NCBI RefSeq assembly: GCF_015832195.1
Contig: NC_052046.1
Location: 15,802,161-15,866,160, forward strand
Length of the DNA: 64,000 nt
Direction: 5' to 3'
DNA from: Motacilla alba alba
Lineage: Eukaryota; Chordata; Aves; Passeriformes; Motacillidae
Part shown: positions 1-13,170 of the stretch, in pieces
Position numbering within the stretch: position 1 is the first letter of the stretch
How the letters are laid out: each line of letters begins with the position of its first letter
The notes under the pieces: generated by a model
Databases searched by the model: none
The model's input: only the letters and a program-made list of their open reading frames with translations
Told to the model about the DNA's origin: nothing
Translations under genes and position numbers: made by a program

Positions 1-3000
1 AATTGTTTTATGATTTCAAAATTTTCTGAAGCAAAACGCCAAATCTTTTCAAACTCTTCCCTTTCCAGCTCCATAAAGCATCATATAATTGTACCTCCAT
101 TCATCATCCCAACCATTTATATTGAATCAGCCTCAAGTTCTTTTCTATGGATATACAGTATGTGGTTTATATTCTAACCAATTATATACTATGAACTAAG
201 CTTTTTACTGATGGAAAGCAATTAAGAAATACATTTGTTTAGAAAAGTGTAAACCAGAATACTTAGGAGGCTTAGGTACAGTTAAGTAAAGGATGCATTC
301 TTAGAACAGGAATAAACATAGAGCATAGTTATTAGTGCCAGGTCAAGCTACAGAACTTGGTTTTAAAGAAAAAGATAGGAGGAAAAGGAATGGAATTTTT
401 ACACATTAATTCTTTGGCACTTCGCACTTCTTGTGTGTTCCTCCATACTCACCTTATCTATAACCCACTAACCCTAGATTCTACTTCAATTCCAGTAGCA
501 CTCAGCACTCATCTCATTTGATATTTTTAATAATTTGACAACATTCCTCTTGTTCAATCTAAGGCAGACTCTCTGACTTCAAAACCATTCAGCTAACTGT
601 CTACAGGGCAAGAAAAGCATTCTCACTTGCCATTCTGTCAACTCTGCATCATCAGCCTACTCTGTAATTTTCACACCAACCTTGATCTTTAAGATTTCAC
701 CACCATTTTTTTCATATTACCAACTTTTCACAGAAAATCTGTTAAAGGGACTGTTTTTATTAATTTTCTTTTAACTTAATTCCTACATGCTTTGTGGTCT
801 CCTATTTATACACCTCTTAACCTAAACAGGTGAAGCATATTCCTGTCCACTTTTACCAGTCTGTTAGGACATACATGGTTCCAATTTGCCCACCTATGTT
901 CCTAGTTCAATAAATGTGCTCAGAACAGCCATCATTATTTTTTACTCTGCATGCACCTGGTAGCATTTACCTCACCAAAGCCTTTGTTGACTTTATCTGC
1001 CACAATTTCTCCTCCTCTTACTCGCACAGGACACTCTATAAGAGCAGCCCACTGTTTTGTGAGCAAAATTCCTTCCACTGAGTTGCAAACATTTAATCAG
1101 CACAGATCATTGTGAGTAAGAAATAGGTAGCAGCCCTTCAGTATATTCACAAATATTCTTTTCATGTTGGACATATAGTCATAGGATAGAAAAGTGTTAA
1201 TATGCTCAGAATGACTTAACAGGTGTATTAATTATAATTACATATATATATATATATATATAAGTATTTGATTCTGTGAATGGGGTCCAGAGGTAGAATA
1301 AATTACATTTCTACTGATGTCTGTATCTCAAAATCTGCTAAAGAAATAATCAAAAAGACTAACTCTCAGATGGATGAAGTTGAAAAATATAAATCTTACC
1401 AATAAAAAAATAAATCTTTCTTTCTTAGGAAACTAATTTTTTTCTAGCAATGTAAAGCAGGATATACAAACATGAAAGCTTACCTTTATAAGATAAAAAA
1501 GAGGAATATTAGGAAGGAAAGAAATATACTTTACATGTCTAAACAATATCCTTCACTTAGATAATTGGCAACTGTAATTACAACATTAAATCTAGGAAGC
1601 AAAGGGCTTGGTTTTCCAAAAGTAGAAGTTAACTACTATGAAAAACATCTTATCATAAATCTTCAGACACATCATACAAGCTACTAGAGTGCATATAAAA
1701 TATAAAAAAATTTAAACACACAGAATTAGAGAAGACAAAGAGAAGGCAGAATACTAGACAGAAAAGTCAGATTCAGAGGAAAAACACATAACTTAGGCAT
1801 AGTACTTGTTGAAAAAAAAATAGGCAAATTAGCAATTTCTCAAGAAGAAATACTATTTGAAAACAAAGAACAAAGCTCTGCAAAGCTCAAAAAGAAAAAA
1901 AAAAAGTAGACTAAATTCCCTATGGAAGAAAATTATGCATTTTTCCCCAACTTATTTTGATAACATTTAAAGCCAAGAAAATTACTTTAAATTTTCCCTG
2001 TTTAATATAAAATGCAAATCCTCCTTCCCACTCTCCTTTCTACTTGCAGCAATTTTATTATATTACTATAGTAATCAGCTGAGACCCATTAAGTGTTAGT
2101 TTGACCTGCTTCTCAAGTATCTAAGCAGATGCAGCTGGAACAAAAACAGATGGAAGGTGTAAATGAGAAGATTCAATTAACATTTTTTTCTCCTTCTCAT
2201 ATAAGTTTCAAAAAGAAACTCCCCCAGGATTGAAAGTGATCCCTTAATTTAAGAAATATATTTTTGTCTATTAAAAATAAAAAACATTACTATGTATGTC
2301 ATTGTATGTCCTTTGGTTCAGCCTGGGAAACTTGAGCACTAGCGGGTTCATGGTAGGACTACAAGAACAATGAAATCAAGGGGAACCAAAAGTGGGCAAT
2401 TTCCATCTAACAACCAAATGGCAGAGCCTTATGCATATTTAATTTATGCAAACAGGAGTAAAAAAAATTCTACAAGAGTTTGCTGCAGAATTAGATATGA
2501 TTTAATTTTTTACTTTATCAAACATAATAAAAATCTAACTTTTATATATTAAGATGGTCATAGACATTACAGACCTTAATCTCATTTGTTTTTTTGGTAC
2601 AGATCTGGTTTCAGTGAAACACAGTAGAGGATCACTGCAGAGAAATATAAATAAATTACTTTTGTTTAAATATTAGCCTAAAGAGGTTGATTCCAGCTTA
2701 ATTTAAATGCAGACACAGCCTAAGATTCTGGTTTGCATCATAAAACCATATAATTTAAGACTTTTAAGTGTTTTATAATCAAGTTGTAACCAGGTCTGTA
2801 AACAATATCTTGCAGGTATATAACCTGAAATAACATAATTACCTTATATTACAATACATGTTATGAACAATATCCACACCTGTAAAGGAAGGAAAGAAAT
2901 TGCATGGGAGTCCACATTTATCACACCTCCATTTATTACCTCCAGTGGCAAAGTTAGAGCTTTGAAGCTCAAGTTAATTTTTTAGTCACTAACAGAGATA

Positions 3001-3854
3001 CTTGCAGGGGTTTTCATTCTCCAAAGATCTTTATATTTTCCCTGCTTTTTGTTATAGATGTTTATGCACATTCATAGCCCTATAAAATACACCTCTGAAT
3101 TTTCCAAGGCAGTATTATAACCTAAACATTATTATTATTAATAGCAGTAGTAGTATTATACATTATTAGATATGATGGTGATGATGACAACAATAATAAT
3201 AATGACAATAAATATCTGTTTCTTCTATTTTCATAATTGTTTATATGTTACTTGTTTTTGCAAAATAAATCACAATTTGTAGTAAGCACATGTTCAAGCC
3301 CTGCTGGGTCAAAGTCTAATGAACAAAATAAGGAGAACATCTGTTCAATGTGTCTGATCACATATATAGGAAAGCCAATGGGAAAGCCAGAAAAAGGAGC
3401 AAAGTAGTTGAGGATTTTCAATGAAATAAAGCATCTGAACCTGGGAGAGTTTAAAAGATCTGTCTGAGAATGTGTACCTGTATCAGAGAAGGCATAGTTT
3501 CAGAAACAGACCCCAACTGAAAATATCTTGTAAATCCATTTAGAGGATGTAGGAACAGTAACTGACTTCAAAATCCAAATGCAAATCAGTCAGAGGAAGA
3601 GGAAGGAGCAGAAGTAGTAGCTGAAGTAGGAGCTGAAGAGCTGTAGTAGCATTGGAATAAAATAGAAGCTGTCTCCATCTTTTGATCGATCCAATAAGCC
3701 TATTGTAGACAAATTTCTGGACTGAGTTTGAGAACACAGAAAATATAGTGGTGGGTGTCTATTTCAGGAATCTTCTCAGAATTTAAGTTTTTCTTCTAAG
3801 AATTTAATTTAAGATGTTTCCACACTCTCCTAGAACAAGTATTTAAGATGAATA
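1..3854. other. Unique A+T-rich non-coding DNA
   Basis: No gene, RNA gene or recognisable transposon was seen. The stretch contains a short (AT)n run at 1242-1262, loose ATT/ATG triplet repeats around 3128-3215, and a purine-rich patch around 3590-3660 that reads GAG/GAAG/TAG-like triplets. The only open frames are about 60-65 codons long and look random, as expected for A+T-rich DNA. It is probably intergenic or intronic. Confidence 0.7.
1242..1262. repeat. (AT)n microsatellite
   Basis: An uninterrupted run of alternating A and T about 21 bases long, set in already A+T-rich sequence. It is short enough to be a chance expansion. Confidence 0.9.
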
Positions 3855-4085
3855 AGGTGCTCCAGTTCCCTAATCGCCTTCGTAATCCTCTATTGGACTT
3901 ACTCCAGAAGCTCCATGTCTCCCTCTTGTATTGAGGAGCTCAGAACTGAGCACAGAGCTCCAGGTGAGGCCCCCCAGGACTGAGCTGAGGGGCAGAATCT
4001 CCTGCTCTAGACCTGCTGGCCTAATGTATCCCAGGACACCATTGTCTTTCTTGGCCACTTGTATATCAAGTAGTGATGAAAGAAG
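3855..4085 (-). mobile_element. CR1 LINE fragment (minus strand)
   Basis: Read on the plus strand, this stretch follows the antisense of the 3' part of avian CR1. Blocks seen in order are a TTGGACTTACTCCAGAAGCT-like block, CTCCATGTCTCCCTCTTGTA, GAGGAGCTCAGAACTGAGCA, CAGAGCTCCAGGTGAGGCC, GACCTGCTGGCC, and a block ending CCAGGACACCATTGTCTTTC. These match the usual CR1 order around the end of ORF2. The copy is truncated at both ends and diverged, and its 3' side lies to the left. Open frames of 70-73 codons on both strands here are by-products of the repeat and not genes. Confidence 0.85.
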
Positions 4086-5927
4086 CACCAAAATTCTTCC
4101 AGCTGAAAAAGGATATCTAGTTGTCTTTAAAAGGATAATTTAAGATGATACAGCTTGATTCAAACATTGTTTGTGTTGTTCAAAGATTTCTAGAAATAAA
4201 AAAGAAGGTAGTTTGTTAATGGAGAGTTGTCTACAGTTTGTTGGGGTTTTTTTAATAAAACTAAACATGCATAGAATTTCTCGCTTTAAAATTTGTATCT
4301 TTTTACTCAGAGTTCCTCATAATTAGAATTCTTATACTTCCAATGTTTCAATTAATATGCTAATAATATATGACTGTCTTTTGCATGCTAGTGACAATGA
4401 CTTATTTTTATGGGTTTTTTTTTATCTCAAGGATGCATTTATAAGAAAATCTTTCTTCACTAAATTCTTTCTAACTCTTAGCCATCATGAAAACTCACTT
4501 CAGACACTCTTCCTGTCCATTTAAAATGTAGTCCTGTCTTCACCAAACATGGAAATTCCTTTGTAAAGCACTGCAACTCTGCAACAAATCAGCAGAAGTA
4601 TGTGGCAGCCTCCTTATCTGCTAACATAAACACCTACAAGTGTACTAGAGAGAAAGATCAAATATGACTTTTTACACTCAAATGTGGCTGAGAATTAATA
4701 ATGTCCTAGAAAAGACAGTTTGTTGTCCTTTTTAAGCATAGGAAATCTGTTCTATTTTTCTGCATAGAGTAAGTATAGAGCACTTTCTGTTTACAAGTAC
4801 TCTTGGATGAAGAAAAGTTAGCATTATTTTCTAATAAACAATGCAGTTAACAAAAAAGCAATAATGATTTTCAAAGAAGTTGCATCTTGAGTGAACAAGA
4901 GCAACTGAGTATGCAGTATGTGAATGGTAAATCAGCAAGTGAGATCGGGGAGATAAAGGAGTAATCACTGCTTGTTCCTAGTTCCTATATAAAATACATA
5001 ATGCCATTCTTCTCCTGCTTTGTGCCTGGCAGTATGCTACATGGCGATTAGGAAAAAGCTTCATTGAACTCTTTCTCTCTTGTATACAAAAGAGATGGAC
5101 TGTACACAATAATGTATGTCTAGACTGTCCTCTGAGAATAGCCCCCAAGGCCATCCTTACAACAAGATTTGCTGTTCAAATGGACAGCGAATGTGAAAGC
5201 AGAGTCCAAGAGTGCTGAGTGAGTGCAGGCTTCAGGTCACAGGGGAACCAACCTAGACAAGCTGCCTGGGGGCTGCCCGAAGACCTGGATGTATGGAAAG
5301 CAGAGGCATGGTTCCCTGCTGGCAGCCACCTACCTATGGATGCAGAGCCCTATTACTGTCTGAAATGTAAATTATTGTGAATAAATATTCAGGGAATTTA
5401 AAATCAGTCACTTTAGCAAGACCTATACCCAGGTGGGCATATGTCATTAGTTATATTAAGAAAACATGCATTTAAATAAATTACATTGTCCATCTGCTTA
5501 CAGATTGCTCTATAAATTTTGTTTCTTCCCAAATTTGGTCTCAAATGAACATACATTTGATTTAGTTACTCTTAAAACTAATGGCTTACTGATGCATAAA
5601 ATTTTTACAGTCGGTAACAACAATATTCCCTCTCTTTCAGCGCATGTCTTATGAAAGAAATGTACTGTTTATCATAGTGTATTGAGGAGGCATGTAGACT
5701 GAGGTCTTCAAAGTGTCATACAGAATGTGCATGGCATAGTACAGTACACTGAGAGTATGCGTGTTTTTGACAGGCAGAGCCCACCAGGTCACTGAAGCTG
5801 CCAGATGCAAAGGGGCCTCAGTCCTAGTTAAGGTACTGTAGTCTCTCAGATGGTCAGGCAGGAATGTTTACTTAACAAAGGGAGGTTTTGAGGTCTGTCC
5901 TTCCTGTGGAATAGCCCTGCATGACTC
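4086..5927. other. Unique non-coding DNA
   Basis: No gene or clear repeat was recognised. Two short islands of higher G+C (about 5150-5350 and 5760-5870) stand out from A+T-rich surroundings but match no family I know. Their frames are interrupted by stops. They could be decayed transposon pieces or conserved elements. Confidence 0.6.
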
Positions 5928-6153
5928 AGTTAAGATCTGCAGCACCATCACAGGAGTGAAGGTAGAGGACCTCCCGCTGTGAAAAATCATGGCATGAAGT
6001 CACCAGACTACAGGGAACAATGCAACTTGTACATGAAGAAAGTGCAAAGGAAAAGGGCAAACTTGTTGAAAATTGACAAGGTTGAAAATAGATGTCTTTT
6101 GATGCTGCAGGTCCTCTACCTTCACTCCTGTGATGGTGCTGCACATCTTAACT
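5928..6153. repeat. 45-bp near-perfect inverted repeat pair, 136-bp spacer
   Basis: The left arm (5928-5972) and right arm (6109-6153) are reverse complements over 45 bases with a single mismatch, inside the ATCTGC/GCACAT part near the outer end. The spacer is 5973-6108. Each arm carries a TTAA near its outer end (5930-5933 and 6148-6151). A transcript of either strand could fold into a 45-bp stem. The structure resembles a small foldback or MITE-like element of 226 bp, but no convincing target-site duplication lies outside the arms. The terminal bases do not match piggyBac (no CCC next to TTAA) or any other family I can name. A local inverted duplication is the alternative. Confidence 0.9.
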
Positions 6154-8424
6154 TCTTCTTTGGTCTAGTAATTTCATTCTGAAAATTTTATTTGACTTTC
6201 TCTTCTTCCTTGTGTATACATACAATCAACACTTCAAAATTATTTTTAGAGTTCTCATATCAAGCTCTTCTCTCTCTCTTCCTCTTCTCACTGTGCTTTA
6301 GGATCAATAACCCAGCTATAAGGGCAGATATTCTCTTTGATATCTTTAAAATAAGAGTGCCATTCATCATCTGAGGTGTTAGCATATATCCTACAATTAC
6401 CATTATTTTTACATTATGAAGGCAGTGATGGATCAGTCGCAGGCTGCTATGGCAGCAGTAATGAAAGTTTCTTGTTCGTTCTCTATTCACACTAATCGCA
6501 ATATAATTAATGGCTCCAAGAAGAATTTATCCTCTATTCACTTTTAATTTATAGTGTTGTGTATTCTAGTAGGTTAGAATATAGAAAGTGTAATGAGTGT
6601 TATGTTTTATTTTCTTTTCTCATATATTCCAAAAGACAACTTATTCAATCTTAAATTTACTTTCACCTGAATAGCTCCAGACTTGTGGCCTTTATACCGA
6701 AAGAAAAACAGATCCTAAATTTTGTGTTTTCTCAATAATTTCTTGTTCCTGCAGTTGCATTGAACTCCTCTTTGCCTTGAGTGGAAACAATCGTTTGCAA
6801 ATTTACCACCAAAAGCTTTTTTTATTTCTAATAACTCCATAAACAAGTACTGTGATATTTATGATATTTTAATCTCAGCAGTGTTGACCAAAGTGATCAT
6901 TCTATCTATATCTGGTGTTAGAATGTAAGGTCCAGCTTGGTAAAGAGCCAAATGCACAAAGAGATATTCTTTGAGGAATTAGAATATCAACTTCTTGTTC
7001 TTAGTCAGGAAACAAAAAATATCTTTTCCTAATTCATGGTTAGCTTAAAAGGACATAAAGAATATTTACGTTAGGTTTTCCACTGTAATGTTTTAAAGGG
7101 AGGACTAGTGGAATTTATTGTTTCAGAAGGCCATTTAAAAATATATGGTGACGTAGTGTTAATTTTTCAAAAACAATATTCTGACATATCTCTAGAAGTT
7201 TATTTATTACAATCGTAAACAAATAAATAAATTACCTGTATATTTCAGAAAAAAGAACTTTGAAGAAATGTTCTTAAAAACCATAAGACATGCAAAAGTC
7301 TACAACACATATAATTATTGCACAAAGTAAAAGGAATTATTTTCCAAAATTTTCAAAGTGATTCAGATACTTATTGTATTCTAGAATTACTTCATTCTAG
7401 AGAGATTCTATAAATACTTCATTAAAGGTAATTTTTTAAAACTATTTAGACATAACTAGGCACATAGTATATAACTGTGAGTATATCCTAATGGAATATT
7501 GAAAGTCCCACTAGGATTGATTTACACTCTTAGGGAACTCAGATGTCTTAAAAGTTGACTTCTACTAATCACTGTTTAAAGCTCTTTCTGTTTTAAGTGA
7601 AGCTCAAGAAACTAAGAGCTTAAGACACTTCCAAGACATACCACACACTAAGAAAATACTTAATAATTTTTACTCAATAAAAATACTGTTGCATTTTGAA
7701 ATTATTTTAATTCCTCAGATTTGGTAAGTAGGTCAGGTTTTTATGACAAAATCTTTTTAGAATACATCCTATGATCTCTTGTGTGTTTTGCTGTGAAATA
7801 ACACATAAGAAATATTTGATGTACATTTTCCCTAGATAGTAAAAAGGAGGGGTTTCCTTATATTGTACGCATGTCACAACTGATAATTGGTGGAAATGAA
7901 AATGATAGAATTGAAAATATTCAGTGTCTTGAAACTGAAGGAAAATTTACTGAATAATTTAGTTCTCTCCCACTCAATGTATTTGTTCTGTGTGCATCTT
8001 GCATTTTCATTGAGAAATTTAAACTTATCGACTGTCTCCAATAGGTGTGAACAATTCATTAAACTTGTCTATGTATGCAAAAAGCAAAAATCCAGCAAGT
8101 ACTTGGCTATTTAGACCATTGGACAGGGTCATGTTTACTGTCCATAATATAAGTGGCCCTTGGGACTTACAATTATTTCTTAGGCATTTTTTAAGCCTTT
8201 AGGAGGCATTAGTATTATGTACTTCACAGTGCTTTCCTCACAAAGTCGTCTGTGGATTGACTAACCACAATTATTGATAGTCTTATTAACATCCTCAAGT
8301 AGGAAAAAAAGAAAAAGTGGGGTGACCAAATAAACATTTACAATATAGTTTTGGAAGCTATGAGATGTGTATGTCCAAGATACATACTTTGTGCCTTTGT
8401 GTCTTGTTTGTGTGCAAAACAAGG

Positions 8425-8479
8425 TAAAAGAAAAAAAAGAAAAAGAAAAAAGAAAAAGAAAAAGAAAAAAGAGAAAAAG
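8425..8479. repeat. Poly-purine (AAAAAG)n-like tract
   Basis: About 55 bases of A with G every five to eight positions on the plus strand. It produces an artefactual lysine-rich open frame on the plus strand and a phenylalanine-rich one on the minus strand. Confidence 0.9.
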
Positions 8480-8689
8480 GCATTTCAGAAATTCTATCCA
8501 CTACCTCTGAAAACAGATTATGTAACAGCACAGCACTTTCCATTCATCATAGGGAAAAACATCTTCTCTTTCTATTTAGTTTTGCTTTCATTTCTGGCTC
8601 CATCCCATAAATAAATTGCATTATTTGCCTTTTATCTCTCTGGAAAATATTTTATGTAGCTTCTGTTCTGTTTGAGCTACTTACATGGA

Positions 8690-9010
8690 CAGATGGAGTG
8701 GAATCCTACCTGCTGGCAATAGTTTAATTTGTGGCAGGAACTCTACCAGCCTTTCTTACCTCAGGCTGTTTATGGCATAACATGAGGCATAACATATCAT
8801 TTACCCTTGTGATAGCGAAGCAGATGTTGCTCTGCCCTGTGTAATCTCCACCTGGCACCATTTGGGTTGCCTATAGCTGTAACACATGAAATCAAGAGGT
8901 CAGCCTGCATGTCACTTGTGCTCTTTAAAATGGCTAAAGCCTTTTCCTCTTGTCTATTTTTAGCCTTGTGCCTGTTAAAGAGAGCATCATATCATTAATG
9001 ATTAGAAGAA
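8690..9010. promoter_or_regulatory. Possible conserved non-coding element
   Basis: This is a repeat-free stretch of more balanced composition than its flanks. It contains the 12-bp palindrome ATCATTAATGAT at 8991-9002, a typical paired TAAT-core homeodomain or POU site, and several longer words such as GGCAGGAACTCTACCAGCC that do not look like random A+T-rich drift. No frame is open across it. The enhancer idea is inference from texture alone. Confidence 0.2.
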
Positions 9011-9310
9011 AGCAAAATTCTACAGAGAAGTCTTTTGGTTTCAGTTGAGGCAGCAGACAGTCCAGTCATTTCTCCTATTCAATTCAAATTTATGACTGAG
9101 TACTCTTCAGTGATGGGTGGTTGTACTGGCAGCCTAGCCAGGGGGAGAACAAGCAATACTTGTAAAGCAGTTTTTCCTTTTTCTCTTTCCAGGTGCATAT
9201 CTGAAATCTCATGCTAGGATTTGCATGAAAAAGAACATGAGTGTTGAACTTTCATTTCTTTAAATGGAATATACTTAAGAGAGTGAAATTAATACACAGC
9301 AATGGAATTA

Positions 9311-9328
9311 CAAAAAAAACAAAAAAAA

Positions 9329-9368
<40 letters not shown>

Positions 9369-9369
9369 A
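9311..9369. repeat. Poly(A) tract with CAAAAAAAA units
   Basis: About 59 bases, almost all A, with three C interruptions near the left and one near the right. No CR1-like or processed-gene sequence was recognised upstream, so it is more likely a simple-repeat expansion than a retroposon tail. Confidence 0.9.
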
Positions 9370-9383
9370 AAACCCCTCTGTGG

Positions 9384-9436
9384 TTTAATAGTTTTAAGCA
9401 TTTGGATGGTTTTTGGCATTTAATGGTTTTAAGCAT
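9384..9436 (+). repeat. Imperfect 35-bp-period duplication
   Basis: The word TTTAATAGTTTTAAGCAT at 9384-9401 recurs as TTTAATGGTTTTAAGCAT at 9419-9436 with one difference. It lies just downstream of the poly(A) tract and is probably a replication-slippage product. Confidence 0.8.
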
Positions 9437-11546
9437 GGATTTCCACTCCTGGTGCCCCATCCCCAGCCCTAGAGAACAATTTAGGGGTAGCATTTACTTA
9501 AGACTTCTGTGAAACTTTAACATTTCTTCCTCAATCCTTCTGGCTTTCCTAAGTGTATAGTAACCTAGACCCATTCTATCAAATGACATGAAATATTCTT
9601 ATCATGAAGAAAGAGAGAGGTAGTTGAAAAAAACTCTTTTTACCTCTCTTTCAGCTTCCATTTGCCACTAAATTTGCACTTGATTTCTTTAAGAAAATTT
9701 CATGAATGTGGGCCTACAAAATGCTGGTAGGCTTACTTTCAATTCATCTGAATTTGATCTGTAATTAATGTGTTGTCTACAATTATACTTCTAATTAAGT
9801 GTAAATGGGAATAAATATAAATGGAAAGAAGTTGAAGACTGAGCAAAGTATGAGAAATATAAACTCAAGGAGAAACTCTTTCTTCAAATAATATGCATTG
9901 AAAATATAAAATAAGTAGCATAAATTAGCACTGCCAAGGAAGGAATGTGGAATGATTATCTCTATGGTATTTATTACAGGACAGGTTAATCAAGTTATTT
10001 TTAAGATTAGATGCTAGTTAGGGTTAGTGTGGCAAAACAAAACCTGAGTTAGAATTAGACTCACAAAATAATTCTCTGTGTTCTTTTTTAATCTATTCTA
10101 TAATTTTTGTCTTGATTTTTAAGATCAGAAGGCCAAATCCATTTCTCTGCCATCTTTATAACCAGGAAATCAGAAAAGCTGACATAAGCAGACTCGGGGA
10201 AAACCCTTAAATCAGTGATTGTCAAGATTTCTCCTCTGTTTCTCTAGTTTTTCATCGTAAAGATCTGCAAAAATTGAGAGCAACTGTTTTACTTTTATTC
10301 TGTGAAGTCTTGAAAATATGACCTTAAATAATCCACTGATTCAATCTAGAATAGACACTCCTCTCAAAAAAGTCAGAAGCAAACCTTCCTTGAGCACCAC
10401 TGGGACTCCAACCAAACTTCAAATGACCGCAGAAACACAGAAGTTTTCACTGTTTAGGAATAGCAAATATTGGGAGGAAGAAAAAAATTTCATTTAGTAT
10501 TTTATATCTTTTTTTCCCCCATTAATCTATTTTTGGATATTTCAAACTTAAATACTATTGCTGTTCAAAAGAATGATGTTTTAAGAATCTAGTGTTCCCT
10601 CAAGGCCACTGAGGATCTTCTTTATCATCTCTTCCCTCTTTCTTACACACACAAAGGGTGAAAGAAATGGGACATGAAGAATTCTTTTACCCTAAGGACC
10701 TAATAAATAAAACTCTGGATAAGAATGAAGAAACAAACACACCATTTGACTTGGAAAGTTTGCTTTTATTGTCTGTTTTCTTCTGTTTCTAATTGATGTT
10801 GTCTGCACAAACTAATTTGCAACTGCACTCCGTTTCTTAAATACTTAAATATTTAATATTGTGTTACAGTCTTTGAGAACCAAAAAGCATGGAAGTCTCA
10901 GAGGGAAAAAACAAGGTAGTTGTTTTTTTTGGGTTTTTTTGATCCTAGCTAATATTCTCTGTTCAATACTTTAGTTCACAACTTTTTACTTTCTTCCCAA
11001 ACAGTTCAAGATCAATCATTACAGATAAGTGTGGATTTGCCATTTCTGAGTTCATTTAGGATTTGCATGTCTTAGAAAAAGTAAATCCAAAAAACTCCAA
11101 AATAGTTTTCACTAAGGAACACAAAGGCTTAAATAGAAGTTAAAGTTCAGTTTACCACATACTCCTAATTTATGCACCTAATTTTCTTCTACATTGTTTA
11201 GGTGGATGCAGGCTTTTAACTGAAGGTGTCTCAAGCTTTTATCCAAGTTTCTTGAGATAGTTTTCTAATACAGGCCTTGTACACGTGAATAATATATTAA
11301 TGACAATAAGGAAGTGTCTACATTTTCTTAAATATTTGGTGATACAGTTTCACTATTGCCTGTCTGCTCTGTATTCTGCTTTTTATTCCTTCTAGCAGTT
11401 TCTGTGGTGGTGCTTGTATCAGTCTAGGGAAAAAAAAATTGTGTTGTAACGTATGTTTTATCTATTCTGTTAACTTAAATAATGCATCTCTTCATCTTTC
11501 TCATCATTGTCCCCAACCTTAGCTATGAAATGGAAACACTCAGTTT

Positions 11547-11570
11547 TACTGTTACTATATAGTAACAGTA
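11547..11570. repeat. 24-bp perfect palindrome
   Basis: TACTGTTACTATATAGTAACAGTA is its own reverse complement over all 24 bases. It could extrude as a cruciform with no loop beyond the fold. Confidence 0.95.
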
Positions 11571-11586
11571 TATAATAGTATTTTAT

Positions 11587-11633
11587 AGATTTTGTAATAG
11601 TAAACAGACTTACAGTTTACTATTATAAAATCT
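11587..11633. repeat. 19-bp-arm inverted repeat, 9-bp loop
   Basis: The arm at 11587-11605 and the arm at 11615-11633 are reverse complements with one mismatch (18/19), separated by AGACTTACA. It lies only 16 bases to the right of the 24-bp palindrome, and both carry the word GTTACTAT or TTTACTAT. Confidence 0.92.
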
Positions 11634-12979
11634 GCACAAGGCTAACTCTGATGGGCAGTCTTATTAATATATCCTTCTTTGTATGACTCCCCATCTGAAC
11701 TTTCCCAGAAAATATGATGTGAGTACTCTTTAATGGAAAATCTATATTTTTTATATGTGTATGTATGTATATGTGTTTATAATTGTATTTATTGAAAATA
11801 CTCTTCAATTGAAAAATATTTCTTTGGTTAACCAAGTGTTTCCTATTAATTTTTATTATTTACTACATAAAATAATCTAAAATAGTTCTTTAACAAGAAA
11901 TCCAACCAAAATAATTCTGGAACAAATATTTCATCTCCCAGCTGTTTTGCAGATAATGCAAACATGCAGGGTGAAATGCTTTCAACTTTTTACCAAAAAA
12001 TCATGAATTATTTACTGAGCCACTCTTGATTTAGAGAAAGTATAGTTATACCCCTGAAAACAATAACAACCTTTTAAAAATTCTGAATATCTGACAAGGT
12101 TCCACTTTCAAATTTATAGCTAAATAACAATTTGCATCCATCTCAGAGGGCAGCTGACACTCTACTAGATAGAGGTGGAAAAAGGAAAATTAAACAGCCA
12201 TAGCATTCCAGTTCAAGTCCTCACTGCAACCCCCCACAAAAACATATTTCCTAAGATTTCCATTTTTAATATGATTACTTGTTATTTTTCAATTTTTTTA
12301 AGGAAGCATTGCAGCACAATGAGGGATTGTTTGGAGTTAGGTGGAAAGTCTTTGGAGTGAAGATCAGATGCACATAAAATCTAGAACAGCTTTTCTTTTG
12401 CTCACAATATGCAAAGGTAATTATATTTGTTATCCCTTGATCTTTAACTGAAATGAATTAAAAATTTAGGATTGCTGAAGAGCTCATTAAAACATGCACA
12501 TTTTACTGCTGACTTATAGTAGCAAGCTTGGCAATAATTCAACTTGTACTAATGTTTTTTATATTTTTCTTATGACTATTTCTGAAATGTAGAACTCGCT
12601 GTAATTTAATAATTCTCACCTACAATTTTGGAAGACAAAGCTTTAAAGATAAATATGATGAGTCAGGTATAAAACAGTTCCTTCAATGAAAAAAGATCTC
12701 ACAGAATCTGCAGATATCAGTATGTGACAACTGTTCTATTAGAAAACAAACTGTTGCATAAAGAACATTCATAATATTTTATAAATCAATCATTGCTTTA
12801 GTTCCCTTTAAACAATGAAAGTGTAAAATACATGAATTAAGATAGGTATTACTGCTAGCCTGATTTATAAAACTGAAGCAAGCAATCCAAATGTTAAAGG
12901 CTAACTTCCTATCCATTCATTTAAGATGACATACTCCCAGAGAGTACTGTGGTTAAGACTGTCCCTGTAGAGATACACA

Positions 12980-13170
12980 AAACAAAACAGTGTGACTTCT
13001 CATTTTTGCCATCTCCAGGGAAAAGCAGAATCATTAGCCAATAATAACATCAGAGAAAAACCTATTAAACATATTATAGGTGTCAAACTAACATGACGAC
13101 ATAAAAGTGAGCGTGAAAAGAGACAGTGGCCCACAGGGGATGAAATAATAGTTTTGTCTGCTGCATTTTA
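12980..13170. promoter_or_regulatory. Possible conserved non-coding element
   Basis: A repeat-free patch with TAAT and TTAGCC-type words, ATGACGACATAAAAGTGAGCG, and a CpG-containing core in otherwise CpG-poor DNA. No frame stays open. The texture resembles a vertebrate conserved element, but this cannot be shown without alignment. Confidence 0.17.

Noticed and set aside
5930..6151. piggyBac-type element, because both arms carry TTAA
   Set aside because: piggyBac ends have CCC-type bases directly inside TTAA, which are absent here. TTAA is palindromic, so it appears on both arms automatically.
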